Shown: positions 1 through 7,637 of the stretch, piece by piece
Layout of the letters: each line of letters opens with the position of its first letter
Numbering within the stretch: the first letter of the stretch is position 1
Program-made: the position numbers and the translations under genes
Notes under the pieces: model-generated
The model's input: the letters and a program-made list of their open reading frames with translations, nothing else
What the model was told of the DNA's origin: nothing
Databases searched by the model: none
Origin: Exophiala sp. HKRS030
Lineage: Eukaryota; Ascomycota; Eurotiomycetes; Chaetothyriales; Herpotrichiellaceae
DNA length: 64,000 bases
Reading direction: 5' to 3'
Assembly (NCBI GenBank): GCA_023897205.1
Contig: JAHWDD010000004.1
Span: 434,001 to 498,000 of the forward strand

Positions 1-78
1 CATGGGCACGACTTGAGTGAAGAGGAAAAATTGGGGGAGCTTCAAGGAAGAGGAGGGGGAGTAAGATATGATCTATGA
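1..78 (+). CDS. possible 3' end of an upstream gene (partial)
   Basis: Frame 1 is open from the first base of the window and stops at a TGA at 76-78. It gives about 25 residues with an acidic-then-glycine-rich look (contains LSEEEKLGEL and RGGG). It may be the last exon of a gene that begins outside the window. There is no homology evidence, and a 75-nt open frame can occur by chance. Confidence 0.2.
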   Translation, partial: HGHDLSEEEKLGELQGRGGGVRYDL

Positions 79-1075
79 GTCTTGCGCATCAACGGAGAGC
101 CTTCAGGTTAATATTAGATATGCACACTGGAAGACAAAAGGCTGGCATTGGTAGGAGACATTCTGTAAAAATACATGGTGCTCGTGCAGGATATGCTGGA
201 CGACAAATAGTAACGGTTTGAAATCCTGGTTCAAGTACAGAACATGGAATAATGCTTCATAGAACTCAGGATTGCTCGAAATGCCACTTCAACGAGCATA
301 AAGACAGGGACATTGCACAAGAAGACTTCAATATTCCCTCTTCTCCGTATCGTGAATCTTTCTCGCTCAACATGAGTTCTGGCCGATCGGCTTCATAGTT
401 TTGGAATCACATGGTCTCGTCGATATGAGATTCAACAGAGCTCCGACCGAAATAGTTGACGGAGTTCCAGACAAGATGTATGTTGTCATGTAAGGTTTAG
501 TATCGAAAGAATCATATCAGATCTGATATGATCTTACGTTAAACACAGGTTCGAACCATGTAGACGATATTGCAGCACTTTCTTGACAAGAGATCACGCA
601 TCTGGTCTTGTCTCGCACCATGGGCTTTGCGTGTCAGATCGAGTACAATCTTCAACCAGCACCGCGCGAAAGGTGAATCCGGACTCTTTCAGCCCCGTGA
701 TGTCATGAGCCATGGCATAGATGTTCCGAGCTGTAATGAACTACCCGGCGCAGTGTTTGCGCAGTACTTGGTGCATTGCAACACGGCTAGGTATTGCTGA
801 CTCGCGTCAGACAATCCAGGTCAGACGCCAGGGTCGTAACTGACCTCATTTGAGTCGAGGCTATGCTCAGTAGTGGAGAGAATGTATAGCTCTGGCCGCA
901 CGGAGCTCCGGCGTCGGAGGCAACTCCAAAAACCCCTTGGTGGGCATGGATACTGTGCTCAAGAAAGCTATTGTATTCGTGGATTGCTAGGTCGTGACAG
1001 AACCAAAAGGTCTCCTGAGAATTTGTCGTAGAGCAAATCCATCATCGATGCCTTATGACAGGCGCAATGAACCCT
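79..1075. other. intergenic, no gene seen
   Basis: About 1 kb with only short open frames that lack codon structure or recognisable motifs. The one structural item is a perfect 22-bp palindrome at 511-532, listed separately. It probably holds the 3' flanks of the neighbouring genes. Confidence 0.5.
511..532. repeat. 22-bp perfect palindrome
   Basis: The left half ATCATATCAGA is followed at once by its exact reverse complement, with no spacer and a central AGATCT. No open frame covers it. It could be a dimeric transcription-factor site, or chance. Confidence 0.5.
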
Positions 1076-1517
1076 TTATTCTCTTGAGGAACGCACCGAA
1101 TCGTGAACGTGAGGGGCTTCGTCCAGCTCTTGAATAAGGTCTTCATAATGCGTTGGCATGCTTCGAGGGTGACGAACGGATGCAGGAATGGGATATTTGG
1201 TTGCAAAACGATTGGCTAGAAGGGCGTCGAGAGCCTTGATTTGTCTGGCTTCCCTTTCTTGGTTTACCGATGGGGGCTCTGCAGGACTGACGAGTGCGTC
1301 GTTTCCTTTGATGTTGCTTGCGGCAGTAGCGGGTGATGTGAGTTTATTGACCCTTGCTTGCATTATTGTTTGAAAGGAAACATTCTCAGGTCGCACTTTG
1401 TCCTTGGGCCATGCTTGGATGATGCGAGTCCATTGTTTGAGAATGGTCTAGAAGAGTAGTCAGCGACAAGAAGCAAGGGGACAAAAGATTCAATCTCACT
1501 GATTGATTGCCAGCCAT
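1076..1517 (-). CDS. mitochondrial complex III assembly factor, UQCC2/Cbp6-like
   Basis: Two exons: 1517-1500 (ATG, six codons) and 1447-1076 (TAA stop), joined across a 52-bp GTGAGA...TAG intron at 1499-1448, giving 129 residues. The N-terminal half carries a tryptophan-rich segment (LKQWTRIIQAWPKDKVRP, then SFQ). The C-terminal half has KYPIP and a PTHYEDLIQELDEAP block. From memory of the family, a WPKD-RP-SFQ pattern plus a HY-DL-ELDEAP tail is typical of fungal UQCC2/Cbp6 proteins, small matrix proteins that help cytochrome b synthesis and bc1 assembly. That is family knowledge; the assignment is by motif only. Its start faces the retrotransposon, whose 5' LTR lies 326 bp upstream, so its promoter region has been split. 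Confidence 0.6.
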
Positions 1518-1842
1518 TGTGATATGTCTGAAATGTCTGGAATGTGTATATGGACATTCGAGTGAGGTAGTGAGCTCGAATGCTGTTCACCAGCTCAAGA
1601 GAAATGATTATTTTGAATGACGCGCTGATCAGCCTTGCACTTTATGCGACAAGGTTCCGCCATAGTCAGATGTTGCACCCGGAGCGACAAAGGGTGATTG
1701 ACCGTAATTGTGGCTGAGTTCTGTTGGCTCTTGACTGATCTGGATCATCCTTGCATCCGTGCTCTTGCCACTTTTGTCCCTCTTCCCCGGGTCTTGCTGG
1801 TCCCGTGCACAGGCTTTGTTCTTTCGCCTCCCTCTTCCTCGT
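1518..1842. promoter_or_regulatory. left part of the UQCC2-like/BSD2 divergent promoter region
   Basis: Non-coding 325 bp between the start of the minus-strand UQCC2-like gene and the 5' LTR. Without the insertion it would join 15277-15640 to form a roughly 690-bp intergenic region between two divergent genes. Pyrimidine-rich at 1780-1842. Overlapping minus-strand open frames at 1629-1905 look like chance. Confidence 0.45.
1839..1842. other. target-site duplication, left copy (TCGT)
   Basis: TCGT directly precedes the 5' LTR and recurs directly after the 3' LTR at 15277-15280. Four matching bases could be chance (about 1 in 256), but the position is exact. No 5-bp duplication fits with these LTR ends. 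Confidence 0.6.
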
Positions 1843-1970
1843 TGACAGGGAATGGAGAAGGAGCACTGGAGGATCACGTGATGACACTTGGCACTGGCTG
1901 AGCACTTTTATCTATCCTCTCACATCCTTGCTAGCTTAGTTACACACACTCCCAATCATACAGTGTTTCA
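1843..1970 (+). repeat. 5' LTR, 128 bp
   Basis: Starts TG and ends CA, and is identical to the 3' copy at 15149-15276. It is very short for a 13 kb element. It contains a 10-bp palindrome with a CACGTG core (1873-1882) and an AT-rich CTTTTATCTATCC stretch that may act as the TATA-like promoter element. Confidence 0.95.
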
Positions 1971-1986
1971 TGGTGCCTCCAACAAG
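1971..1986 (+). promoter_or_regulatory. primer-binding site (minus-strand tRNA primer)
   Basis: TGGTGCCTCCAACAAG begins on the base after the LTR. Primer sites start TGG because they pair with the CCA end of a tRNA, so position and first bases fit. I could not name the matching tRNA. The site confirms the LTR right edge at 1970. Confidence 0.75.
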
Positions 1987-2642
1987 AAATCATCCATACT
2001 AGCTGGATTGAGACTTGTGAGGTTCTCTTGACTTGTTCTACACACCTTTCTAAGCCTCAGCAGTCATCCCAACGAGATTGGGGACTGTCTGCAGTGCTGC
2101 CACCCTGTTGTCCACTGATCATCCCTGATTCCTGAATGCTTCGACAGACTGCGAGCCTGCCACCGAATCCTGAAGAAACCTGAAACCTACCACATCCTCT
2201 TTCATCTCCAAGGGCTGCCGAGCCCACAGCTGGTCATCGAAGCCATCAGAAGAGCAGACAAGTTGCTGAGGTCCAGAACAGAAGAATCACGTGACTGCAG
2301 AGACCACCAAGTAAATTGGCAAGGACCCCGCTCGAATACTTCCGAGGCAGCTGCATCCGACAGCTAGCCACATACCCCTACCTTTTCACCCTGGCATCCC
2401 GGCAGCTGCCTGAGGATCCTAGTGACCCAGCATCACCATCGTGGTCATCAGCATCTAATAATTCACAAACACCAGCTAGCCCAGCATCTTCTCAGCCCAG
2501 AACCGCTCGAAATCTGGAACAAGAGCTGCTCACCGTGCTAGGTGGCAGACTGCAAAACTTTCATATTGGCACCCCACCAACCACCGGAGTGCAAAACAGC
2601 CCTGAACCTGACATCAGACCATCATCTGCCGCTAGAGCAAAG
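1987..2642 (+). other. retrotransposon leader
   Basis: The frame used by gag is open from 2295 (after a TGA at 2292-2294) but has no ATG until 2643. Residues read from about 2390 to 2640 look protein-like (Ser/Pro/Thr-rich, then LEQELLTVLGGRL), so Gag may start upstream by splicing, by a non-AUG codon, or in another frame if a base is missing. A short upstream open frame starts at ATG 2136 and stops at 2181. Confidence 0.5.
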
Positions 2643-5321
2643 ATGGGAGTTTCTGAGCTTACCCCATTCTACGGTAGAATGGATGGTTCAGAGGATCCAT
2701 CAGAATTGTTGGAAGAATTGGACTTCGTCATACTTGAGAAAGCATACACAGATCCGACAGTCGAAGCCCGAGCTAGGAAGGTGTTATTCAGAACATCACT
2801 CAAACTGGATGCACACACCTGGTGGTCGAGCCTGGCTGATGACATCAAGAAAGGATCATGGGAAGACATCTCCAAAGCGTTCCTTGCCAAGTATACTAAG
2901 AAGGAAGATGCTGTCGATTCGATGCAGCTGTATGATGAGGTGGTCCGACTCAAGCAAGCCAACAGCCAGTCCATCAAAGACTACGTCAGCTACTGTTCAA
3001 ACCTCAACAACAGAGTTACATCGGAACTAAAGAAGTATCTCCCTCGCCAGATGATCCTAGGATTGCTGGACACTGCTAAGATTTCCCTCATCTCGACCAT
3101 GGTTGCTGATCCAGACGACATCAAGTTCGAAGAAGCCGAGAAATGCATCAGACGAGCCTACACCACCATCGGAGGCAATAACCCATTCAAGCCTGCTGCT
3201 CCTGTGGAAAATGAGCCCCAGGTCGTGGTTGACCCTATGGTGGAATTGGGATTATATTTGAGAAAGCAGAACGAAGCCATGGATCGTGGGATGCTGTTTG
3301 GACCTCCATTGGCTAAGGTTGATGGCCAGACTGGCGACCCTGCCAGATCATCCCGGACTGGTGGCTACAACTCAGGCCGAGTCCCTTCATATGTGGTCTG
3401 CTACAATTGTGGTGAGAATCATTTTGTTAATGATTGTCCTGAGCCAGAACAACCAAAGGAAGTACAAGACCGCAACAGAAGACTAGCTAAACAAAAGAGA
3501 GAAGACCGGACAGGGCGAAACAGAGATGAGGCCCCGGTGGCTGCCGCACCAGCGGCCGCAGCTTCCACTGCCGACCCATCCATGATTGATCAGATTATCC
3601 AAAGACTGAGGGCTGAGGGCCTGTTGGCATCAGATCCAACTGGCCGACCAGGACAATCATATGCAGCTGGAGTCGCCATGATGGACTCGCAACGACAGGC
3701 TGGCTTGTCTCGTGCCATGCCGCCTGGACATAGAGACAGCAATGCTTCGATGGCAGCTTTGATGGCTTCGCCACACCCTGCCGCGGCCTCTCAACGCCCA
3801 GCACTCAAGAGTACTCAGTCAAAGAATGCAGTCGTCCAAGATGGCAGAGTTACTAAGACGCTGCAACAGCAAGCCCCGGCTCAATCTACTTTCCAGGTTG
3901 GAAACAAATCAGGCCAGCCCACGGTGACCAAAATCATGTCAAGACCCAGTCAGAACAAATCACAAAATAAGGAAAATCAGGACCCCGAAGCTGCCGTGAG
4001 TGAGCAAAATCGTGCTGGGGAGGCCACCCAACCCTCAGGCAATACTGGGGATTGGAATGCTCAGCACCCAAATCTTGCGGCCTTGATTAAACAAGTAATG
4101 GAGGCCAACAATGCTGCTCAGAATTCTCAAGCAGCTGGTCAACCACAGAATGCTGAGCCATTGCCATCAGTCGGAAAAGCACAAGACCCACCCACTCAGG
4201 TGACAGTCGGTGCTGCTGATGGACAGGCTGCCATGCCCTCGACTGCCACTAAATCGATGGATCTCACTGCTGCCGGAGCAGAGTATGATCCCACCACTCC
4301 ACCTTTTTGGCTGAACACGACCCCAGCACAGGTCCCACAGATCGTGGTCACCCAACCTGAAGGTGTGGCTCCACAACGACGGCGGCTGCCGGGGGCGGAT
4401 GCTCCTGATGTTGTCATGACTGGAGTGGCCCCCAGACTGCCTTCTACTATCAAGGAAACCATACCCATCAACATTGCCAAGGGAAAGACTCGCTTCCACA
4501 TAACTGATTTCATGATGGAAACCCCGGTCACCTTGCCCCTCTACCAATTACTTGATCGTTCCCCACAGCTGCGGGCCGAGTTCTCTAAGGCAATGGGCAG
4601 TTCCAGAGGATCACGACGGGGCAGAAAGAACATTACCGCTGCTGCTGTCGTGGACAAAGGCGAACTGCAAGCTCCATCGGTCACCACATCGGTCGAAGAG
4701 GAGACTGAGGATCTTGACCAACTCATGTGCCTGTACATCACGTCGTGGGTGGGAAATTACAAACTAGAACGAACGCTGGTCGACACGGGAGCTTTGCTAG
4801 ACCTGATTAACCCTGACGTGGTTAGGGCCTTGAGCCTAGTCCCTCATCAGATGGAGAGGCCCTGGCATCTGCAGTTGGCTGATGACAATTTTGCTGAAGT
4901 CAATCAGTACGTTTGGCTGAGTGTCAACGTGGATGGAGTCCTGAGCCGGATTCGAGCCTACCTGGCTGGCAATGGAAAACTCTACGATCTCTTGTTGTCT
5001 CGTAGATGGATGCATCGAGTTTCTGCTATCGAAGATCATGGCAGGCATACCTTCACCATCTATGGAGGGATGGCAAGCCACATATTATCTCGGGGACAGA
5101 TGCTGACTTTGAATCCACCTGGGCCCATGTCAAGCAAGACGAAGATGTCTCAAGGCAGATGGCTTCTGTGCTGGAGATGGAGGAGGCGATCTCAGAGGAA
5201 CAGCTACGGGAGGTGGATGCCCAACTTGAGGATGCAGACTTTTGGTATGATTCGGAAAACAAGGAAGGCTCGTGACTGCGCAGGGAAGTTGCGAGCCCAC
5301 CTTGAGAACACCTGCACATGA
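2643..5321 (+). CDS. gag: Gag and aspartic protease (gag-pro)
   Basis: Chosen start is the first in-frame ATG at 2643; the frame is open from 2295. Residues 1-150 (from 2643) form a retrotransposon Gag domain (TPFYGRM, WWSSLADD, Lys-rich helices). A zinc knuckle follows at residues 253-265 (C-Y-N-C, H260, C265) with CX2CX3HX4C spacing, one residue shorter than the usual CX2CX4HX4C. A long Gln/Ala/Pro-rich linker leads to the protease, with catalytic VDTGA at 4779-4793 (Asp at residue 714). After about 5095 this frame turns into basic, tryptophan-rich sequence that looks untranslated. A protein-like frame continues instead in the -1 position, so the real product probably leaves this frame near the GGGG at 5092-5095. 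Confidence 0.9.
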   Translation: MGVSELTPFYGRMDGSEDPSELLEELDFVILEKAYTDPTVEARARKVLFRTSLKLDAHTWWSSLADDIKKGSWEDISKAFLAKYTKKEDAVDSMQLYDEVVRLKQANSQSIKDYVSYCSNLNNRVTSELKKYLPRQMILGLLDTAKISLISTMVADPDDIKFEEAEKCIRRAYTTIGGNNPFKPAAPVENEPQVVVDPMVELGLYLRKQNEAMDRGMLFGPPLAKVDGQTGDPARSSRTGGYNSGRVPSYVVCYNCGENHFVNDCPEPEQPKEVQDRNRRLAKQKREDRTGRNRDEAPVAAAPAAAASTADPSMIDQIIQRLRAEGLLASDPTGRPGQSYAAGVAMMDSQRQAGLSRAMPPGHRDSNASMAALMASPHPAAASQRPALKSTQSKNAVVQDGRVTKTLQQQAPAQSTFQVGNKSGQPTVTKIMSRPSQNKSQNKENQDPEAAVSEQNRAGEATQPSGNTGDWNAQHPNLAALIKQVMEANNAAQNSQAAGQPQNAEPLPSVGKAQDPPTQVTVGAADGQAAMPSTATKSMDLTAAGAEYDPTTPPFWLNTTPAQVPQIVVTQPEGVAPQRRRLPGADAPDVVMTGVAPRLPSTIKETIPINIAKGKTRFHITDFMMETPVTLPLYQLLDRSPQLRAEFSKAMGSSRGSRRGRKNITAAAVVDKGELQAPSVTTSVEEETEDLDQLMCLYITSWVGNYKLERTLVDTGALLDLINPDVVRALSLVPHQMERPWHLQLADDNFAEVNQYVWLSVNVDGVLSRIRAYLAGNGKLYDLLLSRRWMHRVSAIEDHGRHTFTIYGGMASHILSRGQMLTLNPPGPMSSKTKMSQGRWLLCWRWRRRSQRNSYGRWMPNLRMQTFGMIRKTRKARDCAGKLRAHLENTCT
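5006..5275 (+). CDS. protease-RT linker segment of Pol, in the -1 frame
   Basis: From about 5096 to 5275 this frame encodes an acidic linker (DADFESTWAHVKQDEDV, then many Glu/Asp) that reads like the natural continuation of the protease and leads towards RT. It is reached from the gag frame by one missing base, best placed in GGGG 5092-5095. It ends at TGA 5273-5275. The next Pol frame opens only at 5251, so the second step must fall in the 25 bases 5251-5275 (AAAA at 5256-5259 or the nearby GG pairs). The bases before ~5096 in this frame are probably not translated. Confidence 0.6.
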   Translation: MDASSFCYRRSWQAYLHHLWRDGKPHIISGTDADFESTWAHVKQDEDVSRQMASVLEMEEAISEEQLREVDAQLEDADFWYDSENKEGS

Positions 5322-7215
5322 AGACTCAGACTACGAAGACCTCTTAGACCTCGACAGGTTCGTGTCGATGGCTGAGATCAATGGGAGAGAGAAGAAGAGG
5401 CCATCGGCCATGGCTACTGCCGCGGTGGTGGCTGCTGTTTATGATTGTGCAGATCGGCGAGCTGTATCGCTAGACTTATCAAATTTCAAGAATCTGAGAT
5501 ATACAAAGGAGGAAGCATCGAGAGTAAGGGTGGCATCGAGAATTGCGGCCACCAGATCTCCACCCCACCCTAGATACGAAATACGGGCAATCGCAGCGCT
5601 GGCAGCCGCGGTTCCAGCTCCAGAAGATGGAGAACATGGCAATGGACCAGCAAAATTGCTGGCACCTACCATACCCATGACCATGAGATCAGCCAAAGGA
5701 TTTCCCACTGATCGTCGGCCCACAAGAAGAGAATTGAGTTCGGAACATCAAGCAGTCATAGACTTATGGTTTGAATCATCAGGGATAACCATAGGGGTCA
5801 TGGCGGACACTCCTGATAAAGTGGCGGCCACCAGACGGATGCTCTACACCTGGAAAGACTGTTTCCCTAAGTCCTTGAGGGATATCAAAGCCACTGACCT
5901 GATCCAACACACTATTGAGCTGAGACCCGACCCGGTCCCAGTGTACAAGAAGCTGAAGAAGTACAATCAGAAGGAACGCGATTTTGCTGCTGCCATCTTC
6001 CCATCGATGGAGGAGGCAGAGATCTTGATCAGAGGTAGCAGTGAGTGGGGAGCCGTCACCATCTTCCCACCAAAGAAAAAAGGATCCCCAGACCTGCGGG
6101 TGGTACACAACTATATCCCAGTAAATGCTTGGACCATCAAATCAGCATACCCGATGCACAGCCTTGATGAGGTGCTCGAGGTTATCATCAAACCGAAGCA
6201 GAAGGTATATTGCATGGCAGACGCAGCCAATGGGTACTGGGCCATCCCCATCAGGACCGAGGATGTGTACAAGGCAGGGATTGTGACCCCACATGGACAA
6301 TACCTGTATTTGCGGATGGGCCAAGGGCTCAAGGGAGCCCCATCAACATATACCCAATTTGCTGACATGGTGTTTGGACCCTTGCCGAAAACATCCAACA
6401 CTAAAAGCCTGCCATCCATTATTGGGGCTTTCCCTGATAAAGGGGTGTCGTTCGCACTGTTCATGGATGACCATGTGTCATCATCTACGGACTTCGACAC
6501 TGCCTTTAAGTTTATGCACGAAGAGTATTTCCCTAGGGTTGCATTCGGGCCAGTTTACTTAAGCCCGAAGAAAACATACGTGATGATGGATCAGATTGAG
6601 ATGCTGGGGTTTCACGGGGACGCGGATGGTCTCCGGCCAGCCATGAGGCATCGAGACAAGGTAACAAGATGGCCAACCCCTACCTGCAAGGAAGAACTGG
6701 AAGCTTTTCTGTATTTGACGCCATTTCTGAGGATGTTCATCCCAGGCCGAGCTGAGCACGTCCTTACTCTTAAAGAATCATACATGGAACGGCAGCCTGT
6801 GGCCGATGGCAGCGTTCGCTACAAGTGGGTAGACGTGGACAAATGGCAGTGGGGAAAAGCCCAGCAGGAGTCATTTGACTATATTAAATCCTGTATTGCT
6901 GACAATGCGATGTGTGGGGCTGATCCTGCCCTACAGTATCATCTGGCCACGGATGCGTCAAAGAAGTCGGTGGGAGGTGTTCTGTTCCAATTGCATGGAT
7001 GCGAACCAGGCGAAGCGTCAGCATCCAACAAAGACAATGTGAGGATCGTGATGTTCTTATCATTCAGACTGGAGGATGTGGAGACCAGGTATACCACCAC
7101 AGAGCGAGAATGCCTGGCAGTGGTGAGATGTCTTGCAGAAACCAAGTACTTGGTGATGGGCTCGCCCCACCCACAAGACTGTACACAGACCATACCGCCC
7201 TGCAGTCCATCTTGA
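5272..7215 (+). CDS. pol: Pol: reverse transcriptase and first half of RNase H
   Basis: A 647-codon open frame. RT signatures are clear: motif A DAANGYWAIPI (Asp codon at 6220), LRMGQGLKGAPSTYTQF, and the catalytic double aspartate as FMDD at 6460-6471, where most Gypsy elements have YLDD or YVDD. RNase H follows with ATDASKKSVGG (Asp codon at 6952) and TERECLAVV. The frame then fails inside RNase H: after SPHP it becomes unrelated sequence and stops at 7213-7215. The missing half continues in the -1 frame, and one extra C in the CCCC/CCC runs at 7165-7172 would join them. The frame has no ATG at its start, so it must be expressed as part of a gag-pol fusion. Confidence 0.9.
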   Translation: MTAQGSCEPTLRTPAHEDSDYEDLLDLDRFVSMAEINGREKKRPSAMATAAVVAAVYDCADRRAVSLDLSNFKNLRYTKEEASRVRVASRIAATRSPPHPRYEIRAIAALAAAVPAPEDGEHGNGPAKLLAPTIPMTMRSAKGFPTDRRPTRRELSSEHQAVIDLWFESSGITIGVMADTPDKVAATRRMLYTWKDCFPKSLRDIKATDLIQHTIELRPDPVPVYKKLKKYNQKERDFAAAIFPSMEEAEILIRGSSEWGAVTIFPPKKKGSPDLRVVHNYIPVNAWTIKSAYPMHSLDEVLEVIIKPKQKVYCMADAANGYWAIPIRTEDVYKAGIVTPHGQYLYLRMGQGLKGAPSTYTQFADMVFGPLPKTSNTKSLPSIIGAFPDKGVSFALFMDDHVSSSTDFDTAFKFMHEEYFPRVAFGPVYLSPKKTYVMMDQIEMLGFHGDADGLRPAMRHRDKVTRWPTPTCKEELEAFLYLTPFLRMFIPGRAEHVLTLKESYMERQPVADGSVRYKWVDVDKWQWGKAQQESFDYIKSCIADNAMCGADPALQYHLATDASKKSVGGVLFQLHGCEPGEASASNKDNVRIVMFLSFRLEDVETRYTTTERECLAVVRCLAETKYLVMGSPHPQDCTQTIPPCSPS

Positions 7216-7637
7216 CTGAAGGCACCGACTGCCACTACAAGATCGCCAGATGGATGGACAGGCTTACGGAATATGACTACATTGTTCATCACCGGCCGTG
7301 CTCGGATCGCATAATCAGAATTGCTGATGGATTATCGAGGATGCCGGCTAACTGGACTCCGCCCCATGTGTGGGAAGATTCAGAGAGAATGTCCATGGTG
7401 GCAGTGCCCCGGAGAATCAGGGGATGCTGCTTCAGGCACAAGTCTCAAGCCATGATTGATGGGAAAACTAAGTCAGCAGCCCCGGCTCAGATTGACCGAG
7501 GTGGGACAGATCAAGAGGAGACTGATGACAGACAACCTGAGGGAGAGAGGGGACTTTGGCGGGGCCACGATCTGCCGGGTTACCAGCGAGTGAAAATCAG
7601 ACTACGGAAATTCCTGCCGTTGGAGACCAAAATTTGA
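6999..7637 (+). CDS. Pol: second half of RNase H and connection to integrase (-1 frame)
   Basis: Only the part after about 7172 looks translated. It starts TRLYTDHTALQSIL and continues through HHRPCSDRIIRIADGLSRM, the normal end of a Gypsy RNase H. A charged, Gln/Glu-rich linker follows up to a TGA at 7635-7637. The bases 6999-7170 are shadow frame. The next integrase frame is open from 7541, and the change probably sits at GGGG 7549-7552 or GGGG 7561-7564. Confidence 0.8.
   Translation: MRTRRSVSIQQRQCEDRDVLIIQTGGCGDQVYHHRARMPGSGEMSCRNQVLGDGLAPPTRLYTDHTALQSILTEGTDCHYKIARWMDRLTEYDYIVHHRPCSDRIIRIADGLSRMPANWTPPHVWEDSERMSMVAVPRRIRGCCFRHKSQAMIDGKTKSAAPAQIDRGGTDQEETDDRQPEGERGLWRGHDLPGYQRVKIRLRKFLPLETKI

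Noticed and set aside
545..575. tRNA-like B-box (GGTTCGAACC)
   Set aside because: The flanking bases do not pair as a T-stem, and no A-box or acceptor stem lies at the right distance.
5100..5321. C-terminal tail of the gag frame as real protein
   Set aside because: It is basic and tryptophan-rich, and coding-like sequence moves to the -1 frame at GGGG 5092-5095.
5272..5321. Ty3-like programmed +1 gag-pol frameshift
   Set aside because: Frame 0 to frame 1 is better explained by two consecutive -1 type steps through the intermediate frame at 5006-5275, which itself has coding character.
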